A DNA stretch of 64,000 nt from Aeromonas schubertii (GTDB lineage: Bacteria > Pseudomonadota > Gammaproteobacteria > Enterobacterales > Aeromonadaceae). The stretch is taken from contig NZ_CDDB01000010.1 of assembly GCF_000820105.1 (NCBI RefSeq), positions 62,001 to 126,000 of the forward strand, given 5' to 3'. The translations under genes and the position numbers were made by a program. The stretch's first letter is position 1; every line of letters begins with the position of its first letter. Positions 28,673-38,211 of this stretch are shown here, piece after piece. A model generated the notes under the pieces. The model was not told the origin of the DNA. It saw nothing but the letters and a program-made list of their open reading frames with translations, and ran no database searches.

Positions 28673-29797
28673 ATGGTTCAGAAAGCATTGGGGGGGGCCG
28701 GCCTGCGCGGCCAGAGCGCCGGCGAGACCAGCATCTGCACGGTCGGCAAGAGCGGCACCGGGCTCACCTATCGGGGCTATGACATCAAGGATCTGGCCGA
28801 GGGAGCCGACTTCGAGGAGGTCGCCCACCTGCTGCTCAAGGGCCATCTGCCCTGCGCTCAGGAGCTCTCTGCCTATCGCACCCGGCTGCGCGGTCTGCGA
28901 ACCCTGCCGCCGGCACTGCTCGAGGTGCTCGAGCTCATTCCGGCCGACGCTCACCCCATGGATGTGCTGCGCACCGGCTGCTCCATGCTCGGAGATCTCG
29001 AGCCCGAAGATGGCTTCGAGCACGAGCATGAGGTGGCCGACCGACTGCTGGCCGCCTTCCCGGGGATCCTGCTCTACTGGTACAAATTCAGTCACGAGGG
29101 GGTACGCATCGCCCTCGACACCGACGAGGAGTGTATCGGCGGTCATTTTCTGGCCCTGCTGCACCAGCGAGCCCCGAGCGAGCTGGCACGCCGGGTGATG
29201 CACGTCTCCCTCATCCTCTACGCCGAGCATGAGTTTAACGCCTCGACCTTCGCCGCCCGGGTCTGTGCCTCGACCCTGTCGGACATGTTCTCCTGCGTCA
29301 CTGCCGCCATTGGTACCCTGCGCGGCCCTCTGCACGGGGGCGCCAACGAGGCGGCCATGGCGCTTATCGAAACCTGGCAGGATGAGGCTCAGGCGCGCCG
29401 CGAGCTGCTCGCCAAGCTGGCGGCCAAGGAGAAGATCATGGGCTTTGGTCATGCGGTCTACCGTACCTCGGATCCGCGCAACGTCATCATCAAGGGGTGG
29501 TCCGAGAAGCTGGGTCAGGCGGCGGAGGATGATCGTCTCTACCGGGTCTCCTGTGAGGCGGAGAAGGTGATGTGGGAGGAAAAAGAGCTCTTTCCCAATG
29601 CCGATTTCTTCCACGCCAGCACCTATCACTACCTAGGGATCCCGACCAAGCTCTTCACCCCCATCTTCGTCTGCTCCCGGGTCACCGGTTGGTGCGCCCA
29701 CATCATGGAGCAGCGCGAAAACAACCGCATCATCCGTCCGAGCGCGGATTACGTGGGGCCGGCGCCGCGCCCCTTCGTCTCACTGTCACAACGATAA
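28673..29797 (+). CDS. prpC: 2-methylcitrate synthase
   Basis: Condenses propionyl-CoA with oxaloacetate. 374 residues of the citrate synthase fold. Active-site His in AEHEFNAST (about 186), His in GFGHAVYR (about 262) and Asp in ADFFHAST (about 312). Two bases after prpB, with GGGAGAG before the ATG. Length and operon position favour methylcitrate over citrate synthase. Confidence 0.95.
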   Translation: MVQKALGGAGLRGQSAGETSICTVGKSGTGLTYRGYDIKDLAEGADFEEVAHLLLKGHLPCAQELSAYRTRLRGLRTLPPALLEVLELIPADAHPMDVLRTGCSMLGDLEPEDGFEHEHEVADRLLAAFPGILLYWYKFSHEGVRIALDTDEECIGGHFLALLHQRAPSELARRVMHVSLILYAEHEFNASTFAARVCASTLSDMFSCVTAAIGTLRGPLHGGANEAAMALIETWQDEAQARRELLAKLAAKEKIMGFGHAVYRTSDPRNVIIKGWSEKLGQAAEDDRLYRVSCEAEKVMWEEKELFPNADFFHASTYHYLGIPTKLFTPIFVCSRVTGWCAHIMEQRENNRIIRPSADYVGPAPRPFVSLSQR

Positions 29798-29806
29798 GGA
29801 AATCCG

Positions 29807-31252
29807 ATGTCTGCCAACGTCGACGTCAACCACAGACCCGATCCGGATGAAGTACTGGTCCAGATCGCCGACTACGTCTGCAATCACCCCATCACCAGCC
29901 GCGAGGCCCTCGAGACCGCCCGCTACTGCCTGATGGATACCCTGGGCTGCGGCCTGTTGGCCCTGCGCTTCCCCGAGTGCACCAAGCACCTTGGGCCCAT
30001 CGTCCCCGGGACCGTGGTGCCGCACGGGGCACGGGTGCCGGGTACCCAGCTCTGCCTCGATCCGGTCAAGGCTGCCTGGGACATCGGCGCTATCATCCGC
30101 TGGCTCGACTACAACGACACCTGGCTGGCCGCCGAGTGGGGTCACCCGTCCGACAACCTGGGCGGGATCCTCGCCACTGCCGACTGGCTGTCGCGCACCC
30201 GGGTGGCGCAAGGGGAGGCGCCGCTCACCATGGGCGAGGTGCTGGTCGCCATGGTCAAGGCCCACGAGATTCAGGGGGTACTGGCGCTGGAGAACTCTTT
30301 CAACCGGGTCGGACTCGATCACGTGGTGCTGGTGAAAGTCGCCAGCACTGCCGTGGTGACCCGTCTGCTCGGGGGCAGTCGCGAGCAGGTGATCGACGCC
30401 GTCTCCCAAGCCTGGGTAGACGGTCAGAGCCTGCGCACCTATCGTCATGCTCCCAACGCGGGATCACGCAAGAGCTGGGCGGCCGGCGATGCCACTTCAC
30501 GCGCCGTGCGCCTGGCTCTCATCACCCTGAGCGGTGAGATGGGTTATCCGGGGGTGCTAAGCGCGCCCAGGTGGGGCTTCTATGACGTCCTGTTCAAGGG
30601 CAACCAGTTCGCCCTGAGCCAGCCTTACGACAGCTATGTGATGGAGAATGTGCTGTTTAAAATCAGCTACCCGGCCGAGTTCCATGCCCAGACGGCGGTG
30701 GAATGTGCCCTCAAGCTGCACCCCCAGGTGAAGGAGAGACTCGACGAGATAGACCGCATCGAACTCACCACCCACGAGTCGGCCATTCGCATCATCAGCA
30801 AGGTGGGCGCCCTCAACAACCCGGCGGACAGGGATCACTGCCTGCAGTACATGGTGGCGGTGCCGCTCATCTTCGGTCGGCTGGTGGCCGAGGATTACGA
30901 GGATGCGGTGGCGGCCGATCCGCGTATCGATGCCCTGCGCGCCAAGATGGTGGTGCAAGAGGATGCGCGTTACAGCCGTGAGTACCTGGAAGCGGACAAG
31001 CGCTCGATTGCCAACGCCATCCAGATCTTCTTCAAAGACGGGACCCACAGCGCCAAGGTGGAGGTGGAGTACCCGGTCGGCCATCGCCGTCGCCGCGAGG
31101 AGGGCATACCGCTTCTGGTCGAGAAGTTCGCCGCCAATCTGGCGACCCGTTTCCCGGCCAAGCGCGCCGAGGCGATCCTGGCCCTGTGTCAGGACGAGGC
31201 GCGGCTCGCCGCCACCCCGGTGCACGCCTTCATGGATCTGCTGGTGATTTGA
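29807..31252 (+). CDS. prpD: 2-methylcitrate dehydratase
   Basis: Dehydrates 2-methylcitrate to 2-methyl-cis-aconitate. 481 residues of the MmgE/PrpD family, with the helical core signature [14 protein letters not shown] and [20 protein letters not shown] near residue 97. No acnD/prpF or prpE is present, so this is the short PrpD-type route; aconitase must do the hydration from elsewhere. AAGGAAA ribosome site, 9 bases after prpC. Confidence 0.96.
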   Translation: MSANVDVNHRPDPDEVLVQIADYVCNHPITSREALETARYCLMDTLGCGLLALRFPECTKHLGPIVPGTVVPHGARVPGTQLCLDPVKAAWDIGAIIRWLDYNDTWLAAEWGHPSDNLGGILATADWLSRTRVAQGEAPLTMGEVLVAMVKAHEIQGVLALENSFNRVGLDHVVLVKVASTAVVTRLLGGSREQVIDAVSQAWVDGQSLRTYRHAPNAGSRKSWAAGDATSRAVRLALITLSGEMGYPGVLSAPRWGFYDVLFKGNQFALSQPYDSYVMENVLFKISYPAEFHAQTAVECALKLHPQVKERLDEIDRIELTTHESAIRIISKVGALNNPADRDHCLQYMVAVPLIFGRLVAEDYEDAVAADPRIDALRAKMVVQEDARYSREYLEADKRSIANAIQIFFKDGTHSAKVEVEYPVGHRRRREEGIPLLVEKFAANLATRFPAKRAEAILALCQDEARLAATPVHAFMDLLVI

Positions 31253-31262
31253 CCCGCTATCG

Positions 31263-31287
31263 ACCGGAGCCCCAGGGCTCCGGTTTC
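31263..31287 (+). terminator. Terminator of prpBCD
   Basis: Perfect 9-bp stem (ACCGGAGCC / GGCTCCGGT), CCAG loop, short T-rich tail. It lies 10 bases after the prpD stop. Confidence 0.75.
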
Positions 31288-31474
31288 AATTTATCCCCCC
31301 GGTTTGACGCACGCCCTCCTTTGGCCTTAGCTAAACAACAGGCTGTCCAAGTGTGGTTGGTGTAGCAAAGCCTGGATCCTGCTCCCATTATCACCTCCTT
31401 GTACATCCCGTGATCCCGACTGAAACGGTCTGTGCTGTACAGATCCAAGACTCGCATCATCCAAGGAGAGTGAG

Positions 31475-32200
31475 ATGAAACGCATCGCGCTGTGGCTACA
31501 AGGTCTATTGGCCCTGCTTTTTCTGGCTGCCCCGCTTCAGGCTGCCCCGGTCAAGGTAATGACGGAAGATTACCCTCCCTTCAACATGGCAGGAGAGGGG
31601 GGCAAGGTCGTGGGCCTGTCGACCGAGGTGGTCGAAGAGCTGTTCAAACGGGCCGGGGTCGAATATACCCTGACACTGATGCCCTGGAAGCGGGCCTATG
31701 AAGATACCCTGAGCACCCCGGGGGCGGCGCTCTTCTCGACCACCCGCACTCCTGAGCGCGAGGCCCTCTTCAAGTGGGTGGGTCCTCTGGTCACCAATAA
31801 CTGGGTCTTCTTTGCCAAGGGTGATGCCACCATGACCATCAACTCCCTTGAGGAAGCCAAGGCCTATTCGGTCGGTGGGTACAACGGCGATGCGGCAGCC
31901 GAGTATCTTGCAGCCCAGGGATTTGGCAAGCTGCAACTGGCCGCCAACGATGCCGCCAATGCCAAGAAGCTCGAGGCAGGCAGGATCGACCTCTGGGCCA
32001 CGGGTGAATACCTGGCACCCTATCTGGCCAAGAAAGAGGGAGCCGCAGCCCCCAAGGTCGTCTTCAAGTTCAAGGAAACCCAGATGAGCCTGGCCTTCAA
32101 CAAGGAAACACCGGACGATCTGATCCAGAAACTCAACGATACCCTCAAGGGCATGGTGGACGATGGCACCATGGCCAAGATCAGTGCCAAGTATCAGTAA
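31475..32200 (+). CDS. Periplasmic solute-binding protein, SBP family 3-like, next to a chemoreceptor
   Basis: 241 residues: signal peptide about 1-23 (cleaved after LQA), then the family start VKVMTEDYPPFNMAG and ALFSTTRTPERE. No transporter genes are nearby; the next gene 24 bases on is a methyl-accepting protein, so it may deliver ligand to that receptor. AAGGAGAG ribosome site. Ligand unknown; the fold suits polar amino acids or similar small molecules. Confidence 0.85.
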   Translation: MKRIALWLQGLLALLFLAAPLQAAPVKVMTEDYPPFNMAGEGGKVVGLSTEVVEELFKRAGVEYTLTLMPWKRAYEDTLSTPGAALFSTTRTPEREALFKWVGPLVTNNWVFFAKGDATMTINSLEEAKAYSVGGYNGDAAAEYLAAQGFGKLQLAANDAANAKKLEAGRIDLWATGEYLAPYLAKKEGAAAPKVVFKFKETQMSLAFNKETPDDLIQKLNDTLKGMVDDGTMAKISAKYQ

Positions 32201-32224
32201 CGCGAGCAGCACCAGGAGGTCACC

Positions 32225-33751
32225 ATGAGCTGGAACAGCCTAATGGTCAGGATTGCGCTACTGACGACGCTGTCGGTCAGCCTGCTGTTGGTGATCTTCG
32301 GCGGCTACGACTATTACACCACTCATAACGAGAGCTATGAGCGTCAGGCCCGCTTGGTCGAGCGGGCCGTCGGTCGTTTGCAACTCTCACTGCCGGGGCC
32401 GCTGTGGAATTACGAAACCGGCTTTGTCACTGCCGCACTCAAGTCAGAGCTGGGAGACTCGGCGCTTGATGCCCTGATCGTGAAAAACAAGGAGAAATGG
32501 GTGGCGGGTTTTGGCCGTGATGAGGCCGGGGAGATAGTTCCGCTGACCCAGGACCCCGATGATCTGGCCACCCTTGCCAAACACGAGATCCTCTATGATG
32601 ACGGCGGCAATCAGACTCCGGTGGCTCAGTTGTATGTCAGGGAGAGCGATGCGGCCATCAAGGAGCATCTGCGCAAGCAACTCATGGCCAGCATTGTGAA
32701 GATCGTGATCCTCGATCTCTGCATCATTGGTCTGCTGGTGGTGCTCATTCACGGCAATGTACTGCGTCCCCTGAATCGGATGAATCAGGCGGTCTTCGAC
32801 ATTGCCCAGGGGGAGGGGGATCTGACCCAGCGCCTCACCATCGCCCGGCGTGACGAGATGGGGGAGCTGGCAGGCAACATCAACCGTTTCATCGAGAAAT
32901 TGCAACAGATGGTGGGGCGCATCAACCAGCTATCCGTCAGCGTCTTGCAAACGGCCGATCAATGCAGCGCCCTCTCCTCCGAGAATCGCCAGGGGATTGG
33001 CGAGCAGCAAGCCGAACTCGATCAGGTCGCAACAGCCATCACCCAGATGAGTCATGCGGTTGAAGAGGTCGCCGGCAATGCGGTCAAGACCTCGGAAGCG
33101 ACTGATGAGGCCAACCGTCACGTGGAGGCGGGTTTTCGCCAGGCGGGTCATGCCAATGAGGTGATCCACCAACTGGTCGACGAGGTGGAGCGGGTGGCCG
33201 CGCTTATTGAATCCCTGTCCAGCGAGAGCAGCAGCATTGGCACCATCGTCGAGGTGATCAATGCCATTGCCGAGCAGACCAACTTGCTCGCCCTCAATGC
33301 GGCCATTGAAGCGGCAAGGGCCGGGGATCATGGACGGGGCTTTGCGGTGGTGGCCGACGAGGTACGCACCCTCTCGGGGCGCACCCGCAGTTCAACCGAA
33401 GAGATCAGTGCCAGCATTCGCCGTCTGCAGCAGGCCACCAGTAATGTGGTCAGCGGGATGACCCAGAGCCGCGACCGGGCGGCGTCGGCTGGTTCCGAGG
33501 CTCAGGCCGTCCAGGAGGCGATGGCGGGGATAAAGGAGCAGGTGGGGCTCATCCGCGAGATGAACATGTACATTGCCCAGGCCGCCGAAGAGCAGCACTC
33601 GGTCGCCGAGGAGGTCAGCGGCAGCGTTAACCGAATCGCCAGCCTCAACAGCGATACCGCTGCCCGGGTCAATTCGACCGCTGAGGCGAGCAGCGACCTT
33701 CGCCATCTCTCCGGTGAGCTCGACCACCTGCTTAAAGAGTTTAAGGTTTAG
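32225..33751 (+). CDS. Methyl-accepting chemotaxis protein
   Basis: Chemoreceptor signalling to CheA/CheW. 508 residues: membrane helix about 8-27, a periplasmic sensor of about 125 residues, second helix about 158-178, HAMP domain, then the coiled-coil methyl-accepting domain. The conserved hairpin tip is [18 protein letters not shown] followed by [16 protein letters not shown]. There is no C-terminal NWETF-like pentapeptide. Its stop overlaps the convergent next gene by 4 bases. Cotranscription with the binding protein is likely from the 24-base gap and CAGGAGG site. Confidence 0.95.
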   Translation: MSWNSLMVRIALLTTLSVSLLLVIFGGYDYYTTHNESYERQARLVERAVGRLQLSLPGPLWNYETGFVTAALKSELGDSALDALIVKNKEKWVAGFGRDEAGEIVPLTQDPDDLATLAKHEILYDDGGNQTPVAQLYVRESDAAIKEHLRKQLMASIVKIVILDLCIIGLLVVLIHGNVLRPLNRMNQAVFDIAQGEGDLTQRLTIARRDEMGELAGNINRFIEKLQQMVGRINQLSVSVLQTADQCSALSSENRQGIGEQQAELDQVATAITQMSHAVEEVAGNAVKTSEATDEANRHVEAGFRQAGHANEVIHQLVDEVERVAALIESLSSESSSIGTIVEVINAIAEQTNLLALNAAIEAARAGDHGRGFAVVADEVRTLSGRTRSSTEEISASIRRLQQATSNVVSGMTQSRDRAASAGSEAQAVQEAMAGIKEQVGLIREMNMYIAQAAEEQHSVAEEVSGSVNRIASLNSDTAARVNSTAEASSDLRHLSGELDHLLKEFKV

Positions 33752-34485
33752 CGGCCCAAACGGGCCGTTAACACCTCCACCCGCGAGGCAAACAGCCCCT
33801 CGATCACGGCCTGCTCGCGGCTGGCTATGGTGGCCAGAAACTCATCGGCCCGCCCCATGTGATGACAAGCCTGATAGCCTCGCTCCACAAAAGAGAAGAG
33901 CTCGCCTAGCCCAGCCAGGTGGGCAGGTCCCGAGACAAGACGCAGGGTCGTCCCCGCAAACGCCTTTCTTGCCAATCTATCCAGGGTCTCGCCCAACTCG
34001 ATCACCAGTGTGAGCTGATGCTCCCGGCTGGCCTGCTCTCCCACATCCAAGAAGGCATCGAGATAGTGTTGCGGGGTGATATGGTCGATGGTCTCCCTGC
34101 GTCGCAACGCCATCACCATGTGATAGTCGAGCTCTTCAGAGAGGGCGTCGAGCTCGATAGCCTTGGCCAGGACCTCCAGCCCTGATTGCGGCAAGACCCG
34201 CTCCGCCATGGGCATGACGCGCAGCAGATCTGCATCCCGCCGGGCACTGTCACCGGGCCCATAGAGATCGGTCAGGAAAAAACGGGCAGCCGGGGCATAC
34301 CGCTTGCTCTCGAGGAGATCCCCATAGGTACACTCGAGTCGTTGAGCCTGCCACTGACGCACTCTGTCCCTGTCTCTGGCATCTTCCGGATGAGCCTGCA
34401 TCAGCGCCCGCAGTTCGGCAACCTGCTTGAGATCGCGTTCGATGCGCTCAAGAGGAGGTTGGGCTGAGGGGAGGGAACGAGTCAT
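33748..34485 (-). CDS. Conserved protein with FFLxDLYGP motif, unknown function
   Basis: 245 residues, soluble, mostly helical, no signal peptide. The striking part is [20 protein letters not shown] near residue 60, matching a conserved family known only by its FFLEELY-like motif. I know of no assigned function. It is transcribed alone, convergent with the chemoreceptor, next to the lipid-storage region. Confidence 0.75.
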   Translation of the reverse strand: MTRSLPSAQPPLERIERDLKQVAELRALMQAHPEDARDRDRVRQWQAQRLECTYGDLLESKRYAPAARFFLTDLYGPGDSARRDADLLRVMPMAERVLPQSGLEVLAKAIELDALSEELDYHMVMALRRRETIDHITPQHYLDAFLDVGEQASREHQLTLVIELGETLDRLARKAFAGTTLRLVSGPAHLAGLGELFSFVERGYQACHHMGRADEFLATIASREQAVIEGLFASRVEVLTARLGR

Positions 34486-34629
34486 AGTGCATCCTTCAAG
34501 ATTGCGCTGTCATAAAAGAGGTCGGCCATTTTACTGCGCTGCCACCCATTTTTCCCCTTCCCCTCGTTATTTGCCCTGTCGATACCATTAGTTTGTTATG
34601 TAAATCCCACTTATGTCGCCCTATCTCTT

Positions 34630-34648
34630 CACATGTTGTTCTCATGTG
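34630..34648. promoter_or_regulatory. Inverted repeat upstream of the PHA-system gene
   Basis: CACATG and CATGTG arms with a 7-base spacer, 41 bases before the start at 34689. Candidate operator only. Confidence 0.3.
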
Positions 34649-34688
34649 CTTAGTATCAGTAGCATTCGCCACCATTTGAGTATGATCC

Positions 34689-35012
34689 ATGTTTCTCTAT
34701 GAACCTCGTAGCAGCGGCTCCCTCTCCACCATACAGATTTCACGTCAGCATCAGTTGGGGCTCGCCGGTGCTCGTCTGGCCGCTGAGGCGATTGCCGCCG
34801 ACCTGGCGAGCAATTATCAGCTCGATATGGAGTGGAGCGAGGCACATCTGCTCGAATTTAAAGGCAGCGGTGTCGAAGGCTCCCTGACGCTGGGTGAGAG
34901 CCAACTCGAACTGGAAGTCAATCTTGGGCTGTTTCTGTTGCCATTACGCAGTACTCTGGAGCAGGAGATCCTCGACTATATGGCTCATCGTATTCCCTGT
35001 CCTGCCGGTTGA
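34689..35012 (+). CDS. Polyhydroxyalkanoic acid system family protein (PHA_gran_rgn)
   Basis: 107 residues matching the small family found next to polyhydroxyalkanoate genes: a beta start TIQISRQHQLGLAGARLAAE, then LDMEWSEAHLLEF and a Leu-rich end. Biochemical role unknown; thought to act at storage granules. No PHA synthase is in the window, but a phasin and wax-ester genes follow, so it is part of a storage-lipid neighbourhood. The start is the first ATG; an ATGATCC context gives no strong ribosome site. Confidence 0.75.
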   Translation: MFLYEPRSSGSLSTIQISRQHQLGLAGARLAAEAIAADLASNYQLDMEWSEAHLLEFKGSGVEGSLTLGESQLELEVNLGLFLLPLRSTLEQEILDYMAHRIPCPAG

Positions 35013-35088
35013 TATTACCACCTGTCAGAACTGGCTATTGACACTGCATGGGCACTTATACAGGTGCACGACAAATCATCGTTGAGTG

Positions 35089-35116
35089 AAATGAGGCTTT
35101 GGCCTTCATTTTTTAT
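35089..35116 (+). terminator. Terminator after the PHA-system gene
   Basis: Imperfect stem AAATGAGGC / GGCCTTCATTT with one bulge, TTT loop and six T including the stem end. Confidence 0.65.
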
Positions 35117-35162
35117 TTCTATCTTCCGGCGCGTAAAGGAATTCATAAGGGCTGGATAAGAA

Positions 35163-35222
35163 TTCAAACATTATATTTGACTGCCGAACCATAGATGCAC
35201 CGTATTGGACGTAATGTTTGAA
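35163..35222. repeat. 11-bp perfect inverted repeat in the WS/DGAT leader
   Basis: TTCAAACATTA (35163-35173) and TAATGTTTGAA (35212-35222) are exact reverse complements, 38 bases apart. The right arm ends 9 bases before the AGGGAA ribosome site of the next gene. It could be two operator half-sites or a large leader hairpin. Confidence 0.7.
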
Positions 35223-35241
35223 ACAATTTAAGGGAACTGAC

Positions 35242-36684
35242 ATGTCGTTGTGTGAAATGATCACTTGTGTCGATACCGCATGGTTGCGGATGGACAGACC
35301 CAATAATCTGATGCAGATAGTGGGTGTACTCATGTTTGACGGGCAACTCGATGAAGGGCAGCTGCGCCACAACCTGCTGCACACCATAGCCCAGCAACCC
35401 AGATTCAGACAGCGCGCCGTGTTGGAAGGCGGTGTCTATTACTGGCGTGAAGACACAGACTTCGATCTGGATCTCCACCTCAAGCGGGTCATTCTGCCGG
35501 GGGATGCGGGCCAACATGAGCTCGAGAAACTGGTCGCCGACTTTGCCTCGACCCCCCTTAACCCCCAGCGTCCTCTCTGGGAAATTCACCTGACTGACAC
35601 CTCACTCGGGGGTCAGGCACTGGTGATGCGCTTCCATCATGCCATCGGTGACGGCTTCTCGCTGATCAAGGCCATGCTGACCATGATGGATGAGACCCCA
35701 ACGCCAACCCGGGAGCGTGGACTCGGGCCAGCAGATCCCCATCACGAGCAACAGAGTGACGAGGATCACCATGGCAGCCGCCTGCTGCGAATGGGTCTGA
35801 AAATGACCGGCAAGATCTGGTCGAAATACATAGAGCTGGCCACCAATCCTGCTCGCATCATCGACTATGCGAAGATCACCCGGGATGTGACCTCCGAGCT
35901 GGTGACCATCGCCACGCTACCCGACGACAGCCCAACCCGTTTCAAGGGGGAGACCGGCAGCACCAAGCGCGTCGCCTGGTCAGAGCAGATCCCTCTGCCC
36001 GATGTCAAGGCCGTGGGGCGCGTACTGGGTTGCTCTGTCAACGATCTGCTTATCGCCGCCGCAACGGGAGCGTTTCGTGGCTATCTGGAGGAGAAAGGAG
36101 ACGAGACCGGCGATCTCTCCGTTCGCTCTCTGGTGCCGGTCAATATGCGCGGACCCCATGACAAGGGTGAGCTGGGTAATCGCTTCGGGCTGGTGGCGCT
36201 GGATCTGCCGGTCGATCTCGATAACCCGTTGCAGCGTCTCTACAAGGTGCGCGAGCGGATGCAGGCCTTGAAATCCTCGTGCCAACCTGCGGTGGTCCTG
36301 AACCTGCTCGAGGCGATAGGCATGGCCCCCAGGACGGTTCAGCAGCAGGTGGTCGAGGTACTGTCGGCCAAGGCCTCCATGGTGATCACCAATGTCCCGG
36401 GACCGCAACAGACCCTCTATCTGGCGGGCGCCCGGCTGCGTCAACCCCTCTTCTGGGTGCCCCAGGCCGGTGACATTGGCATTGGGGTCTCTATCCTCTC
36501 CTATGACGGTAAGGTGCAGCTGGGGCTTATCACCGACAAGAAGCGGATCCCGGACCCGGAGAAGATCGTCAATCGCTTCGCCCATGAGTTCGAACAACTG
36601 CTGTTGCTGGTACTGCTGGAGCCGGCCGACCTCCTTGAGGATCCCGAGGCCATCGAACACTATCTCTGCGCTGCCCAGGCATAA
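35242..36684 (+). CDS. Wax ester synthase / acyl-CoA:diacylglycerol acyltransferase (WS/DGAT)
   Basis: Joins acyl-CoA with a fatty alcohol (wax ester) or diacylglycerol (triacylglycerol), usually at the membrane or lipid droplet. 480 residues. The catalytic motif is HHAIGDG (about 133-139), after PLWEIHL; the C-terminal domain has NVPGPQQTLYLAGARL and the downstream GVSILSYDG. Start at 35242 is chosen because AGGGAA lies 5-6 bases before and MSLCEMITCVDTAWL fits the family start; the frame opens at a TTG at 35218. With the fatty acyl-CoA reductase at 40301 it makes a wax-ester pathway. Confidence 0.95.
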   Translation: MSLCEMITCVDTAWLRMDRPNNLMQIVGVLMFDGQLDEGQLRHNLLHTIAQQPRFRQRAVLEGGVYYWREDTDFDLDLHLKRVILPGDAGQHELEKLVADFASTPLNPQRPLWEIHLTDTSLGGQALVMRFHHAIGDGFSLIKAMLTMMDETPTPTRERGLGPADPHHEQQSDEDHHGSRLLRMGLKMTGKIWSKYIELATNPARIIDYAKITRDVTSELVTIATLPDDSPTRFKGETGSTKRVAWSEQIPLPDVKAVGRVLGCSVNDLLIAAATGAFRGYLEEKGDETGDLSVRSLVPVNMRGPHDKGELGNRFGLVALDLPVDLDNPLQRLYKVRERMQALKSSCQPAVVLNLLEAIGMAPRTVQQQVVEVLSAKASMVITNVPGPQQTLYLAGARLRQPLFWVPQAGDIGIGVSILSYDGKVQLGLITDKKRIPDPEKIVNRFAHEFEQLLLLVLLEPADLLEDPEAIEHYLCAAQA

Positions 36685-36688
36685 AAAG

Positions 36689-36713
36689 AAGGGCAGGCCA
36701 TTGGCCTGCCCTT
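36689..36713. terminator. Bidirectional terminator between WS/DGAT and the TPR gene
   Basis: Perfect 11-bp stem (AAGGGCAGGCC / GGCCTGCCCTT) with an ATT loop; T-rich on the minus strand (AAAAAGAA upstream) and partly on the plus. Confidence 0.85.
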
Positions 36714-36730
36714 GCTCTTTGGGGTGTCCC

Positions 36731-37528
36731 TTACTCTTCGGCCACCTCTTCCCGGGCCGCTTCCACATCGAGGCGCTCCATGGCATCGAGGGGGTCGCAT
36801 TCGGCGGCTTCGGCGTAGAGTGCCTCGGCCTCTTTCAGACGACTCTTGCCATGGAGCATGGCAATGGCGTTGGCATACTCCATGCGGGCGATGGCCGAGT
36901 CGGGCATCCACTCGAGGGCCGCCTTGAAGTGGCGCTCCACTTCATCCTTCTTGGCGCCGTAGGTAAGGCCACCTATCATGGCGCCCAACTTGTCGAGGAT
37001 CTCCGCATGCCAGGCACCGAAGGCGATATGTGCCTCGGCATGATCCGGCGCCAGCGCCAGTGCCTTCTCAAGGCTCGCCCGCACCTTGTCCCCGAGCCCC
37101 TGAGAGAGGGCCTTGGAAACCGAGACCACTTGGCTATAGCGCCCCAGCGCCAGGGCGTGGAAGTACCAGGCGTTGGCGTTGTCAGGATCAATTTTCTGCA
37201 GACGCTCGGCCTGGGCGGCCGCCTGCTCGAAGGCCTCACGCTTGGCATACTTGTCATCGAGCAGGTAGGAGGCGTGGATCACCAGGGCCTTGTTGACCAC
37301 GTTGATCCCCTCATCACCGGCCGCGAGACCCAATTCGACAGCACGACCAAAGTCACCTGCATGGTAGGCCGCCCAGGCCTGCTGTACCGTCTCGTTATCG
37401 GGCCAGGGCTCGGCATCGCCGCGGTGCAGACGCTCCCAATGCTGAGCCAGCTTGTCGCCGGAGTAGTCATAGGCCGGGAAGGGGAAGGGGATAAATTCAG
37501 CCATCTTGTTCTCCATGTTGGACATCAT
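36731..37528 (-). CDS. TPR-like repeat protein of unknown function
   Basis: 265 residues with helical repeats of tetratricopeptide type, for example PDNANAWYFHALALGRYSQ and PDHAEAHIAFGAWHAEI, and an aromatic N-terminus FIPFPFPAYDYSG. No signal peptide, so probably cytoplasmic scaffolding. The start is ambiguous: 37528 (GGGAGAG upstream) or the ATG before MAEFIPF (GGAGAACAAG upstream). Third gene of the patatin-tetR-TPR operon, 8 bases after tetR. Confidence 0.75.
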   Translation of the reverse strand: MMSNMENKMAEFIPFPFPAYDYSGDKLAQHWERLHRGDAEPWPDNETVQQAWAAYHAGDFGRAVELGLAAGDEGINVVNKALVIHASYLLDDKYAKREAFEQAAAQAERLQKIDPDNANAWYFHALALGRYSQVVSVSKALSQGLGDKVRASLEKALALAPDHAEAHIAFGAWHAEILDKLGAMIGGLTYGAKKDEVERHFKAALEWMPDSAIARMEYANAIAMLHGKSRLKEAEALYAEAAECDPLDAMERLDVEAAREEVAEE

Positions 37529-37536
37529 GTCTCTCC

Positions 37537-38211
37537 CTAAGAAGCGGGACGTTGCGAGGTGTAGTGCTCCGCCAGCAGTTGCAGGTGCTCGCGGGCATCG
37601 GTTCTGAGATAAGGGGCGACCAGTTGCATCACCTGGTAGACGCCGAGGGCGATATCGGCATCTCCCCTTGGATTAAGGGCGCGCTGATAGGAGATCCAGA
37701 AAGTCCCTACCAACACCAGATTACGCGACAGGGCCTCCATCTGGGCTGCCGTGGCATTGAGCAATCGAGCCTGCTCCAGATGCAGGCACAAGGCATGCGC
37801 CGTGTGCTGCTTGCGGGCCAGCAAGGCGCGAAAATGGCTCTCTACCTGCCGATGGTTGCTCATTAACGTGCTGATATCATAGTAAAAAAAACGATATCGC
37901 CAAATTGACTCAAACATCAGATGCAAAAAAAGCCAGACATCCTCCGGCTCACCGGTCGGCTGGCTCATGGCATCAAGCAGGGGGGCCATTTGCAACTCAA
38001 ACTCCCCAAGCAGTGCCAACACTATCTCTTCTTTGTTACGAAAATGGTAATAGAGGTTCCCCTGGCTTATCCCCATCTCGGCGGCAATCGCGGAGGTGGT
38101 GACAGTGGGCTCCCCCAGCAGGTTGAACTGGGCCAGGGCCGTCTCGAGAATGCGCTCCCGGGTGCGCCGTTTGGGTTTTCCCCTGACGCAGGTCTTAGCG
38201 TTGCTCGTCAT
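37537..38211 (-). CDS. TetR/AcrR family transcriptional regulator
   Basis: 224 residues. Helix-turn-helix domain at about 18-66 (ERILETALAQFN, then ISQGNLYYHFRNKEEI), ligand-binding helical domain after it. The start overlaps the end of the patatin gene by 17 bases, so they are cotranscribed. TetR proteins beside lipid genes often sense acyl-CoA; it may control this operon and the WS/DGAT and phasin genes, which is inference. Confidence 0.9.
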   Translation of the reverse strand: MTSNAKTCVRGKPKRRTRERILETALAQFNLLGEPTVTTSAIAAEMGISQGNLYYHFRNKEEIVLALLGEFELQMAPLLDAMSQPTGEPEDVWLFLHLMFESIWRYRFFYYDISTLMSNHRQVESHFRALLARKQHTAHALCLHLEQARLLNATAAQMEALSRNLVLVGTFWISYQRALNPRGDADIALGVYQVMQLVAPYLRTDAREHLQLLAEHYTSQRPAS

